Below are positions 37,749 to 45,204 of a stretch of DNA of 45,393 bases, in pieces. Origin of the DNA: Siccirubricoccus soli (GTDB taxonomy: Bacteria; Pseudomonadota; Alphaproteobacteria; Acetobacterales; Acetobacteraceae); NCBI RefSeq assembly GCF_024178315.1, contig NZ_JAMZIK010000113.1, positions 1 through 45,393 of the forward strand. The letters run 5' to 3'. The notes below the pieces were generated by a model that searched no databases, was not told the DNA's origin, and was given only the letters and a program-made list of their open reading frames with translations. The position numbers were made by a program, and so were the translations under genes. Position 1 is the stretch's first letter. Each line of letters begins with the position of its first letter.

Positions 37749-38648
37749 CTACGCCGCCTTCCGCACCGCCGGCACGCGCCGCATGGCGCCGCCCGGGGTC
37801 GCGCCCGGCACCGCGGCGGCGTAGTCGGCGGCCAGCAGCAGCTTCGGGAAATCGACACCGGTCTCGACGCCCATGCGCTGGAACAGCCAGACCACATCCT
37901 CCATCGCCACATTGCCGGTGGCGCCCGGCGCGAAGGGGCAGCCGCCGATGCCGCCCGAGGCAGCGTCGAACACCCGGCACCCTGCCTCCCAGGCCGCCGT
38001 CACATTGGCGATGCCCATGCCGTAGGTGTCATGGCCATGATAGGCGAAGCGGTGCCCCCACTTCGCATGCGCCGCGGTGAAGATGCGGCGCACCTGGTCC
38101 GGCGCGGCATTGCCGGTGGTGTCGGCCAGCGCGATCTCCATCTCCTCGTCCAGCTCGGCGATGCGGCCGATCAGCTCCAGCACCGGCGCCTCCGGCACGA
38201 CGCCCTCGAAGGGGCAGTGGAAGACGCAGGAGAGGTTGAAGCGGATCTTCGTGCCCTTCGGCGCCTCGCGCACGATGGCGGCAAGGTCCCTGAAGCTGTC
38301 CTCCAGCGGGCGGTTCAGGTTCGCCTTGTTGTGGCTCTCGGTGGCGGACATGAAGAGGCCGAGGCGGTCGGCCCCGGCATTCATCGCCAGCTCGAACCCC
38401 TTGCGGTTGGGGACGAGCACGGTGCTCTCCAGGCCCTCCAGCTGCTTCGCCGCCTTCAGCACCTCGGCGGTGTCGGCCATCTGCGGCACGGCGCGGGGCG
38501 AGACGAAGCTGCCCACCTCCATGCGGCGCAGCCCGGCCTCATAGCTGGCGCGCACGATGGCGATCTTGGTCTCGGTCGGCACGAAGGCGCCGATGCTCTG
38601 CAGCCCGTCGCGCGGCGCGACCTCGGAAAGGATGGCGGTCTCGGTCAT
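37749..38648 (-). CDS. HMG-CoA lyase-family protein
   Basis: A 299-aa TIM-barrel lyase. It has R13-D14 (APRDGLQ), metal ligands H204 and H206 (AYHGHDTYG) and the signature SGGIGGCPFAPGATGN with catalytic C237. The classical reaction splits HMG-CoA to acetoacetate and acetyl-CoA in leucine breakdown. It is translationally coupled to a CaiB/BaiF CoA-transferase, a pairing also known for citramalyl-CoA lyase and related 3-hydroxy-3-methylacyl-CoA lyases. Distinguishing these from sequence alone is not possible, so I give no gene symbol. Confidence 0.85.
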   Translation of the reverse strand: MTETAILSEVAPRDGLQSIGAFVPTETKIAIVRASYEAGLRRMEVGSFVSPRAVPQMADTAEVLKAAKQLEGLESTVLVPNRKGFELAMNAGADRLGLFMSATESHNKANLNRPLEDSFRDLAAIVREAPKGTKIRFNLSCVFHCPFEGVVPEAPVLELIGRIAELDEEMEIALADTTGNAAPDQVRRIFTAAHAKWGHRFAYHGHDTYGMGIANVTAAWEAGCRVFDAASGGIGGCPFAPGATGNVAMEDVVWLFQRMGVETGVDFPKLLLAADYAAAVPGATPGGAMRRVPAVRKAA

Positions 38649-39847
38649 GGCGCGTTCCCCAGCAGCTCCTTGAAGACGTGGTCGTTATGCGCCCCGGCGG
38701 TGGGGCCGGTCCAGCGCACCATGTCGCGCGGGCCGATGCCGTCGAAGCGGAAGGGCGCCGCCGGATGCAGCACGCGCCCGATCAACGGGTCCTGCACCTC
38801 CATCACCAACTCCCGCGCGCGGAAATGCGGATCCTCGGCGCAATCCTTCATGTCGTAGAGGCGGGAGCAGGGCACCTCGGCCTTCTCCAGGATCGCCTCC
38901 GCCTCGGCCGCCGGCAGGGTGCGGGTCCAGTCGGCGATCATCCCGTCCAGCTCCCCCACATGCTCGCAGCGCAGGGCGTTGGTGGCGAAGCGCGGGTCGC
39001 TCGCCGCCTCCGGCCGGCCGATCGCCGCCATCAGCCGGCGGAAGATCAGGTCCGAGTTCCCGGCGATGCAGAGCCATTTGCCATCGGCGCAGGGATAGGT
39101 GTTGGTCGGCGCCGCGGTCTTGATGGCCGCCCCCTGGGGCTGGCGCACCCAGCCGAACAGCCCGTATTCCGGCAGCATCCCCTCCATTAGAGAGAACACG
39201 CTGCCGACGAGGTCGACATCGATGACGCGGCCCTTCGCCTGCGGGTCGCCCTTCACCTGCCAGCAAGCGGCGACCAGCGCCATGGCGGCGTACATCCCCG
39301 CCAGGTCGTCGCTGATGGAGACGCCGCAGCGCGGCGGCGGCAGATCCGTCTGGCCGGGATGGGCGGTGAGGTGGCGCAGCCCGCCCATCGCCTCGCCGAT
39401 GGCGCCGAAGGCCGGCTTGTCGCGATAGGGCCCGTCCTGGCCGTAGCCGCTGACCCGGGCGATGACGAGGCGCGGATTGACCGCGTGCAGCTCGGCGGGG
39501 CCGAGGCCGTAGCGCTCGAGCTGGCCGGGCCGGAAATTCTCCACCAGCGCATCGGCGCGGGCGATGAGCTGCCGCACCTTCGCCTTCCCCTCGGCGCTCT
39601 TCAGGTCGAGCGTGACGGAGAGCTTGTTGCGGCCATGCACGCTGAACCAGACGGCGTGCCCTTCCACCTGGCTGCCCCAGCCGCGCACCGGGTCGCCTTC
39701 CGGCGGCTCCACCTTGATCACCTCGGCGCCGAGATCGGCCAGCAGCCGGGTGGCGAAGGGTGCCGCGATGTAGTGGCCGAGCTCGACGATGCGCAGGCCG
39801 GTCAGCGGCAGCGGGGGCGGGTCCTGGACGGATTTGGTTTCTGGCAT
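38645..39847 (-). CDS. CaiB/BaiF family CoA-transferase
   Basis: A ~400-aa family III CoA-transferase with the family N-terminus TGLRIVELGHYIAAPFATRLLADLGAEVIKVEPPEG given here only as landmarks (GLRIVELGHYIAAPF; LADLGAEVIKVEPPEG). The catalytic Asp lies in CGVSISDDLAG. It moves CoA between carboxylic acids. ATG 39847 is used; ATG 39859 in frame is equally possible. The stop overlaps the lyase start (ATGA). With the lyase it may activate a branched hydroxy-dicarboxylate such as HMG or citramalate and then cleave it. Confidence 0.88.
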   Translation of the reverse strand: MPETKSVQDPPPLPLTGLRIVELGHYIAAPFATRLLADLGAEVIKVEPPEGDPVRGWGSQVEGHAVWFSVHGRNKLSVTLDLKSAEGKAKVRQLIARADALVENFRPGQLERYGLGPAELHAVNPRLVIARVSGYGQDGPYRDKPAFGAIGEAMGGLRHLTAHPGQTDLPPPRCGVSISDDLAGMYAAMALVAACWQVKGDPQAKGRVIDVDLVGSVFSLMEGMLPEYGLFGWVRQPQGAAIKTAAPTNTYPCADGKWLCIAGNSDLIFRRLMAAIGRPEAASDPRFATNALRCEHVGELDGMIADWTRTLPAAEAEAILEKAEVPCSRLYDMKDCAEDPHFRARELVMEVQDPLIGRVLHPAAPFRFDGIGPRDMVRWTGPTAGAHNDHVFKELLGNAP

Positions 39848-39922
39848 GGCCCCCGGCATACCGCCCCCGCCGGCCGGCGCAAAGCGCCTGCGGCCAGGCG
39901 GTGCCGTGGGCCGGGAAGCGGC

Positions 39923-39955
39923 GGGGCCGGCCGCCCCTTGCGGGGGCCCGGCCCC
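39923..39955 (-). terminator. Hairpin between the small secreted protein and the CoA-transferase
   Basis: GGGGCCGG (39923-39930) pairs with CCGGCCCC (39948-39955), enclosing a further GC-rich stem. It starts 7 nt past the stop of the 88-aa gene on the minus strand and may separate it from the CoA-transferase operon. Confidence 0.5.
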
Positions 39956-39961
39956 TCCGCC

Positions 39962-40228
39962 TCAGCGGAACGGCATGGGCGGCTGCGGCATGGGCTGGCC
40001 TCTCGCCGCGTCCCGCTCGCTCTGCCGGTTGAGGTTGGAGGTGGTGTCGGGGCCCGGGCTGGGAGCGTTCTGGCCCTGCCGGGCCCGCTGCAGGCTCTGC
40101 TCGTTCAGCTGCTCGACCGTGGCACCCTGTGGGTCCGCCGGGGCACGGCGCTGCCGCGGATTGGCGTCCGCGACCGCGACGACGCCGACACTGAGCGCCA
40201 GGGCTGCTGCAATGGCATGGAAACGCAT
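39962..40228 (-). CDS. Small secreted protein, unknown function
   Basis: An 88-aa product with a Sec signal (RFHAIAAALALSVGVVAVAD, cleavage near ANP). The mature ~60 residues are rich in Gln, Arg, Pro and Asn (VEQLNEQSLQRARQGQ; SNLNRQSERDA), probably disordered. ATG 40228 follows AGGGAGGGAAGC, a good ribosome-binding site. Short Gln/Pro-rich periplasmic proteins like this are common in Acetobacteraceae. Confidence 0.65.
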   Translation of the reverse strand: MRFHAIAAALALSVGVVAVADANPRQRRAPADPQGATVEQLNEQSLQRARQGQNAPSPGPDTTSNLNRQSERDAARGQPMPQPPMPFR

Positions 40229-40460
40229 GCTTCCCTCCCTAATCCGGGCCATATCCTTGCAGGCGGTTCACCCGCCTTCCGGCTACGGCGCTCCGCACCA
40301 TGCCCGGTAACGGCGCCGGGATGGCGTTTCTTCACCGGGAGTTGTTGAAGCGGCCGCAGCGGGCGGGCTGCCTGCGGCAGCGGCGCATCGGGCGCGCAAC
40401 GCGGCCGGGATCGCCCGCCGGCACCGGCGGGACGCCATGCCGGCCCTGCCGGGCCCGGGC

Positions 40461-40858
40461 TCAGTTCATGCCGTTGCTCCGGCAGATCTCGAAATGCGCG
40501 AGCAATTGCGCGAAGGCCGCGATGTCGCGCGTCTTCCACTCGCGGCCGAGGCAGTCGCGCGGATAGGCCTTCAACTCGGCCTCGCAGGCGGCCCAGTAGG
40601 CCGCGCGGTCGAAGCCGTAGAAGGCGTGGACGCCGCGGGCGATGAAGAACGCTTCAGCGCCTTCACATTGAAGACCGAGACCCTGAAACGGATCCAGGCC
40701 CCCCCGCATCCGGGTTCCGCCAGCGTGCCGAGATAGCTGGAGCAAGGGAAATCAAGCACCGGCCGCCGCAGACATCCTGCGGGATGCCGTCGAGGATCGG
40801 CGCGTTGAAGGGATTGGACGGGCAGGTTCTCCAGCACCGTCCGCAACAGCTCCGCCAT
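40461..40858 (-). pseudogene. Frameshifted gene, unknown function
   Basis: Good codon use moves between frames. MAELLRTVLENLPV starts at ATG 40858 in one frame. Codons with normal bias then shift to another (NPFNAPILDGIPQDVCGGR, ~40760-40815), return (VLDFPCSSYLGTLAEPGCGG ... SVFNVKALK), and shift again near 40657 to the frame ending ARGVHAFYGFDRAAYW and AFAQLLAHFEICRSNGMN at 40461. That implies at least three indels, so the gene is decayed. Reconstructed, it would encode about 130 aa with several cysteines. I recognise no family. Confidence 0.55.
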
Positions 40859-41168
40859 GCCCCTCCGCCCCTGCTGCCACCCGGCCCGGATCGCTACGGG
40901 CGAGGCCGGCGAATGGCCGGGCCCGGAGCGCAGCCGCCGATTTCTCCCTCCACCGCGCAAGGGAAAATCAATCCTCTTCCGGCACAAACAGAGGCGGAGG
41001 CCGCATACCGGCCTCTTTCTCCCATGAGCGCCGCGGCGGCCGCCTGCCCCCTCAACCAGGCACCGCCCCACTCCCCCGGCGCCGACTTCGGGGGCGGGCC
41101 TTCCCGGGTTCCGCCCCCGGCTTTTTTTCGGCACCCTTTCCGCACCGCATTATCGGGAGAGAGATCAC
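40859..41168. other. Non-coding stretch before the amidase pair
   Basis: A 310-nt stretch with no supported gene; open frames here have poor codon use. It includes an A/T-richer patch (AGGGAAAATCAATCC) and a CCCGGCTTTTTTTCGGCACC T-run about 40 nt before the next gene. That T-run could be part of an intrinsic terminator or promoter. Confidence 0.5.
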
Positions 41169-41363
41169 ATGCCGGACGCCCCTTCGCGCGACGCCATCCT
41201 GGCCGAGGCCGCCGGCCTCGGCCGCGCCTGGGCCGACCACCCGGCCGATGTCGCGGAGGCGATCACCGCCGCCGCCAAGCTGCGCAACGCCTTCCGCCGC
41301 CCCGCCTCCCCTGCCGCCGAGCCGATGCCGCCCTATGCGGCGCCGCAGGAGGCCGGGGCATGA
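41169..41363 (+). CDS. AtzG-like small protein (DUF4089 / GatC-like)
   Basis: A 64-aa protein of two helices (AILAEAAGLGRAWADHPADV; EAITAAAKLRNAFRRPASP) and a proline-rich end. Size, helix pattern and position immediately before an amidase-signature enzyme match AtzG, the small partner that stabilises the 1-carboxybiuret hydrolase AtzE in a GatCA-like complex. ATG 41169 has GGAGAGAGATC upstream. Its stop overlaps the amidase ATG (ATGA), supporting a stoichiometric complex. Confidence 0.72.
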   Translation: MPDAPSRDAILAEAAGLGRAWADHPADVAEAITAAAKLRNAFRRPASPAAEPMPPYAAPQEAGA

Positions 41364-42754
41364 CCGCGCCGCACGCCCTGCCGCTGGCCACCGCCAGCGC
41401 GCTGATCGCCGCCGGCAGGCTCTCCCCGGTGGAGCTGCTGACCGACTGCCTGGCGCGGATCGAGGCGCTGGAGCCGAAGCTGAATGCCTGCATCCGGCTG
41501 CTGCCCGAGCAGGCCATGGCGGATGCCAGGGCCGCCGAGGCGGAGATCGCCCGCTCCGGCCCGCGCAGCCCGCTGCACGGCATTCCGGTGGGGCTGAAGG
41601 ATATCATCGACCTCGCCGGCCATCCCACCACCTGCCATTCCAAGCTCCAGCTCGACCGGGTGGCAGAGCAGGACGCCGCGGTGGTGACGAAGCTGCGGGA
41701 GGCCGGGGCGATCTTCCCCGCCAAGCTGGCGACGCATGAATTCGCCATCGGCGGCCCGGCCTTCGACCTGCCCTTCCCGCCGGCCCGCAACCCCTGGAAC
41801 CCGGCGCACCATCCGGGCGGCTCCTCCTCCGGCTCCGGCGCCGCGGTGGGCGCGCGGATGCTGCCGGCGGCGCTGGGGACGGATACCGGCGGCTCCGTTC
41901 GCCACCCGGCCGGCCATTGCGGGCTGGCCGGGCTGAAGCCGACTTACGGGCTGGTCTCCCGCCGCGGCGTCTTCCCGCTGGCCTTCACCCTGGACCATGT
42001 CGGGCCGATGACCCGCACGGTGCGGGACAACGCCATGCTGCTCAACATCATGGCCGGGCATGATCCGGGCGACCCCGGCAGCGCCCGCCATGCGCCAGAA
42101 GACTATACGCGCGGGCTGCACAAGGGCCTCAAGGGTCTGCGGATCGGCTTCGTCCGGCATTTCCACGAGGTGGATACGCCGGCCACGCCCGAGGTGGCGG
42201 CGGCGCTGGAAGCCGCCGCGGCGCTGCTGGCGAAGGAGGGGGCGGTGCTCAGCACCGTGGTGCTGCCGCCGCTCGGCGAATTCGCCGCCGTCAACCGTGC
42301 CATCATGCTGCCGGAGGCGGGCGCGGTGCACGAGACCTGGCTGCGGGAGCGGCCGGGCGACTACGCCGCCGTCACCCGCCGGCGGCTCCTGCCCAGCCAG
42401 TTCATCACCGGCACCGACTACGTCCAGGCCCAGCGCAGGCGGCGGGAGCTGGTGGCGGCGGTGGAGGCGGCGTTCCGCGAGGTGGATCTGCTGCTCTGCG
42501 CCAGCTCCATGGACCCGGCCTCCAAAATCGACGACGCGGCGGAAGTGGAGCGCACCTATCCGCGCCAGGCCCGCACGCCCTTCAACGTCACCGGCCATCC
42601 GGCGCTGAACATCATGTGCGGGGTGAGCCGGGCGGAGGGGCTGCCGCTCGGCATGCAGCTCGTCGGGCCGAGCTTCTCCGAGGCGCTGATCTATCGCGCC
42701 GCCGCCGCCTATGAGCGGGCGGCGCCCTGGGCGGCGATGGCGCCGCAGCTCTGA
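41360..42754 (+). CDS. Amidase-signature hydrolase (AtzE/GatA-like)
   Basis: A 464-aa Ser-cisSer-Lys amidase. K80 is in VGLKDIID, the cis-serine is about S155 in PGGSSSGSG, and the nucleophile S179 is in TDTGGSVRHPAGHCG. The N-terminal segment PLATASALIAAGRLSPVELL is typical of GatA/AtzE. No gatB is adjacent, so tRNA amidation is unlikely; a carboxybiuret-like or other small amide is the more probable substrate. It is coupled to the AtzG-like gene. Confidence 0.9.
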   Translation: MTAPHALPLATASALIAAGRLSPVELLTDCLARIEALEPKLNACIRLLPEQAMADARAAEAEIARSGPRSPLHGIPVGLKDIIDLAGHPTTCHSKLQLDRVAEQDAAVVTKLREAGAIFPAKLATHEFAIGGPAFDLPFPPARNPWNPAHHPGGSSSGSGAAVGARMLPAALGTDTGGSVRHPAGHCGLAGLKPTYGLVSRRGVFPLAFTLDHVGPMTRTVRDNAMLLNIMAGHDPGDPGSARHAPEDYTRGLHKGLKGLRIGFVRHFHEVDTPATPEVAAALEAAAALLAKEGAVLSTVVLPPLGEFAAVNRAIMLPEAGAVHETWLRERPGDYAAVTRRRLLPSQFITGTDYVQAQRRRRELVAAVEAAFREVDLLLCASSMDPASKIDDAAEVERTYPRQARTPFNVTGHPALNIMCGVSRAEGLPLGMQLVGPSFSEALIYRAAAAYERAAPWAAMAPQL

Positions 42755-42940
42755 GGGCCGGCGGCATCGCCGGGCGGGACCTCAGGACCCGGAAGGGCCG
42801 GGCGATCAGCGCCCCGCCCGGCAGCCGCGGCAAGGGCGCGGGATGGCGGCGCCGAGCCTCTCGAAGCCTCGCCCGCCCGGCCATCCCGACCGGGCCGGCA
42901 CCGGCAGCCTTCGCCAGCCGCCGGTCTTCTCCGAGGGCGG

Positions 42941-43129
42941 TCAGCCCTTCGTCGGCAGTTCCTGCTGCGGCGCTGGCAGGTCGGTCGTGCCGGCGGCATC
43001 CGGCTCCCCGAGCTCGGCCCCGCGATCGGCAGCGGCCGGCCCAGGCGGCACCGCCGCCACCCCAGCCAGACCGATGGTCAGCATGGTGCGGCGGAGAAAC
43101 TCTCCCCAGGCATCGGGTCGGCGCTCCAT
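42941..43129 (-). CDS. Possible short exported protein
   Basis: A 62-aa frame from ATG 43129, with GGGGAGAGG upstream. It starts MERRPDAWGEFLRRTMLTIG, and a hydrophobic stretch (TIGLAGVAAVPPGPAAADR) could be a twin-arginine/Sec signal. The rest is Pro/Ala/Glu-rich. Codon use fits the genome, but the length and lack of a family make it doubtful. It is convergent with the amidase and divergent from the tctC-type gene. Confidence 0.4.
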   Translation of the reverse strand: MERRPDAWGEFLRRTMLTIGLAGVAAVPPGPAAADRGAELGEPDAAGTTDLPAPQQELPTKG

Positions 43130-43342
43130 GGCATCCTCTCCCCAACAAGCCTGCGCACTATGCATCATGAGTTGTGGCGCGATGACGGCAGAAACAATAC
43201 CAGATGTTTCAAAGCCCTGCTTAACGATGTTCAGTTGGTCACGAAAAAGGGAGCCGCGCGGCGGGGGTCGCGATCGGGCGGGCCGACATCCGCCCGCCCC
43301 GGGGTTCCGGCCCGACCCCGCCTCGCCTATCCTTTCGCCCTT

Positions 43343-44314
43343 ATGCCGAACCGCCGCCCCTTCCTCGCCGCCGCGCTGCTCCTCCCCGGCCTTGCCCGCG
43401 CCCAGGCGCCGGAGCCCTGGCCGAGCCGCCCGATCCGCATCCTGCTGGCCTACCCGCCCGGCGGCAGCACCGATGTGCTGGCCCGCGCCCTGGCGGAACG
43501 GCTGACTGCCGCCTTCCCCGGAGCCAGCTTCGTGGTGGAGAACCGGCCGGGCGGCGGTGCCGTGCCCGGCACCCTGGCCGCCGCCCAGGCGGCGCCGGAC
43601 GGCACCACTCTCGCCCTCGGCAACAACCAGACCCATGCGGCGAATGCCGCCATGCTGCGGGATCTGCCCTACCGCCCGGTCGAGGATTTCACCCCGATCT
43701 TCCGTCTCGCGGAAGTGCACCACGCCCTGGTCGTGCCGGCCAGCAGCCCGGCCAAGACCCTGGCGGAGCTGGCCGCGCGCGGCCGCGCCCAGGGCCTCAC
43801 CTACGCCTCCTCCGGCGTCGGCTCCGCCAGCCATGTGATCGCCGAGAGCTTCGTCCGGCGGGAGGGGCTGAAGGCGACGCATGTGCCCTATCGCGGCGGC
43901 GCCCAGGCGGTGACGGATACCGTCGCCGGGGTGGTGGACGCCTTCGTCTCCACCTGGCCGCAGGTGGTGACGCTGGTGCAGGATGGCCGCCTCCGCTGCC
44001 TCGGCATCGGCGCCCCCGCCCGCCTGCCGGAGCTGCCGGAGATCCCGACCTTCGCCGAGGCCGGTGCGCCCTACATGGCTGTCGATGCCTGGTTCGGGCT
44101 GTTCGGCCCGGCCCGCCTGCCGCAGGCGGTGGTGGAGAAGCTGGCCGCGGTGCTGCCGGGCCTGCTGGCGGCGCCGGAGATGGTGCAGCGCCTCGCCACC
44201 CTCGGCTTCACCCCCGCCCCCATGGGCCCCACGGAATTCGCCGCCTTCCAGAAGGCGGAGCTGGCCCGCTGGGCGGCGCTGGTGGAGCTGACCGGCATCC
44301 GGATCGACGGCTGA
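43343..44314 (+). CDS. Tripartite tricarboxylate transporter (TctC/Bug) substrate-binding protein
   Basis: A 323-aa periplasmic binding protein with a signal peptide (PFLAAALLLPGLARAQA). Family blocks are WPSRPIRILLAYPPGGSTD, GASFVVENRPGGGAVPG, LRDLPYRPVEDFTPIFRLAE, and GLTYASSGVGSASHVIAESF in the second lobe. Bug proteins bind carboxylates or amides and normally use a separately encoded TctAB. This one has no TctAB here. It follows the amidase pair and precedes a GST gene by 11 nt. Confidence 0.92.
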   Translation: MPNRRPFLAAALLLPGLARAQAPEPWPSRPIRILLAYPPGGSTDVLARALAERLTAAFPGASFVVENRPGGGAVPGTLAAAQAAPDGTTLALGNNQTHAANAAMLRDLPYRPVEDFTPIFRLAEVHHALVVPASSPAKTLAELAARGRAQGLTYASSGVGSASHVIAESFVRREGLKATHVPYRGGAQAVTDTVAGVVDAFVSTWPQVVTLVQDGRLRCLGIGAPARLPELPEIPTFAEAGAPYMAVDAWFGLFGPARLPQAVVEKLAAVLPGLLAAPEMVQRLATLGFTPAPMGPTEFAAFQKAELARWAALVELTGIRIDG

Positions 44315-44325
44315 GGAAGCGCGCC

Positions 44326-44949
44326 ATGTACACCCTCTTCACCTCCCCCGGCTCGTGCTCCTTCGCCAGCCACCTGGCGCTGGAGGAGGCCGGGCTGCCC
44401 TTCGCCCTGAGCCGGGTGAATTTCGCGGCCGATGCGCAGCGCTCCCCCGAATACCTGAAGGTGAACCCGAAGGGGCGGGTGCCGGCCCTGGCGACGCCGC
44501 GCGGCATCCTGACGGAGACGCCGGCCATCCTCGCCTTCCTGGCGCAGAGCCATCCGGAAACCGGGCTGCTGCCGGTGGCGGACCCCTTCGAATTCGGCCA
44601 GGCGCAGAGCTTCAACCTCTATCTCTGCGCCACGGTGCATGTGGCGCATGCCCATAAGGGCCGCGGCACGCGCTGGGCGGATGACCCGGCGGCGATCGCC
44701 GAGATGCGCCGCAAGGTGCCGGAGACCATGGCCGCCTGCTTCGGGCTGATCGAGCGGGAGATGCTGCGCGGGCCATGGGTGCTGGGCGAGGAATTCTCCG
44801 CCTGCGACGTCTATCTCTTCGCCCTGACCCGCTGGCTGGAGGGTGATGGGGTGAAACTCTCGACGCTGCCGCGGGTGGAGGCGCATTTCGCCCGCATGAT
44901 GGCGCGGCCCGCGGTGCAGCGGGCGCTGGCGGCAGAAGCCGCGCTGTAG
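44326..44949 (+). CDS. Glutathione S-transferase family protein
   Basis: A 207-aa protein with an N-terminal thioredoxin-like GST domain (YTLFTSPGSCSFASHLALEE, VNPKGRVPALATPRGILTE, residues ~1-75) and a C-terminal all-helical domain (DPFEFGQAQSFNLYLC). The active-site residue is likely S8 or S11 in SPGSCS. The substrate is unknown. It probably shares a transcript with the tctC-type gene and ends in a convergent gap full of repeats. Confidence 0.9.
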   Translation: MYTLFTSPGSCSFASHLALEEAGLPFALSRVNFAADAQRSPEYLKVNPKGRVPALATPRGILTETPAILAFLAQSHPETGLLPVADPFEFGQAQSFNLYLCATVHVAHAHKGRGTRWADDPAAIAEMRRKVPETMAACFGLIEREMLRGPWVLGEEFSACDVYLFALTRWLEGDGVKLSTLPRVEAHFARMMARPAVQRALAAEAAL

Positions 44950-45083
44950 CCCCCCGCCGGGGACCGGACTGGTCCCCGCACCCGGCATGAATTCCCGACC
45001 CAACGGCCGAGCCTGCCGACTCAGGGCGGGGTCCGGGGCTAAGCCTTGGCCCCGGCAGGGGCATGGGGGCAGCGCCCCCATTC
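44950..45083. repeat. GC-rich intergenic repeat, copy 4 (rearranged)
   Basis: CCCCCGCCGGGGACCGGACT then GGTCCCC, GCCTGCCGACTCAG, GGGGTCCGGGGCTAAGCC, and the closing hairpin GGGGGCAGCGCCCCC. These are the same blocks as copies 1-3, partly in inverted orientation, so it may be two units facing each other. It lies downstream of the GST gene. Confidence 0.6.
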
Positions 45084-45099
45084 CTACCTGACGTTCGGC

Positions 45100-45204
45100 T
45101 AGAGCAGATCGCGTTCAGATGGACTCATCTGAACGCGTGAAGATGCTCGCAAAACAACGGCCCAAAGCATGCTGCGTGAGCGCAAGCGAACGCAGCATGC
45201 TCTA
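45100..45204. repeat. 105-bp double-hairpin intergenic element, copy B
   Basis: Begins TAGAGCAGATCGC and ends GCTCTA, as in copy A. The first hairpin pairs CGCGTTCAGATG with CATCTGAACGCG (12 bp, loop GACT). The second pairs AGCATGCTGCGT with ACGCAGCATGCT (12 bp, 12-nt loop). Its last bases (CTA, 45202-45204) are the complement of the htpG stop codon TAG. Confidence 0.85.
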
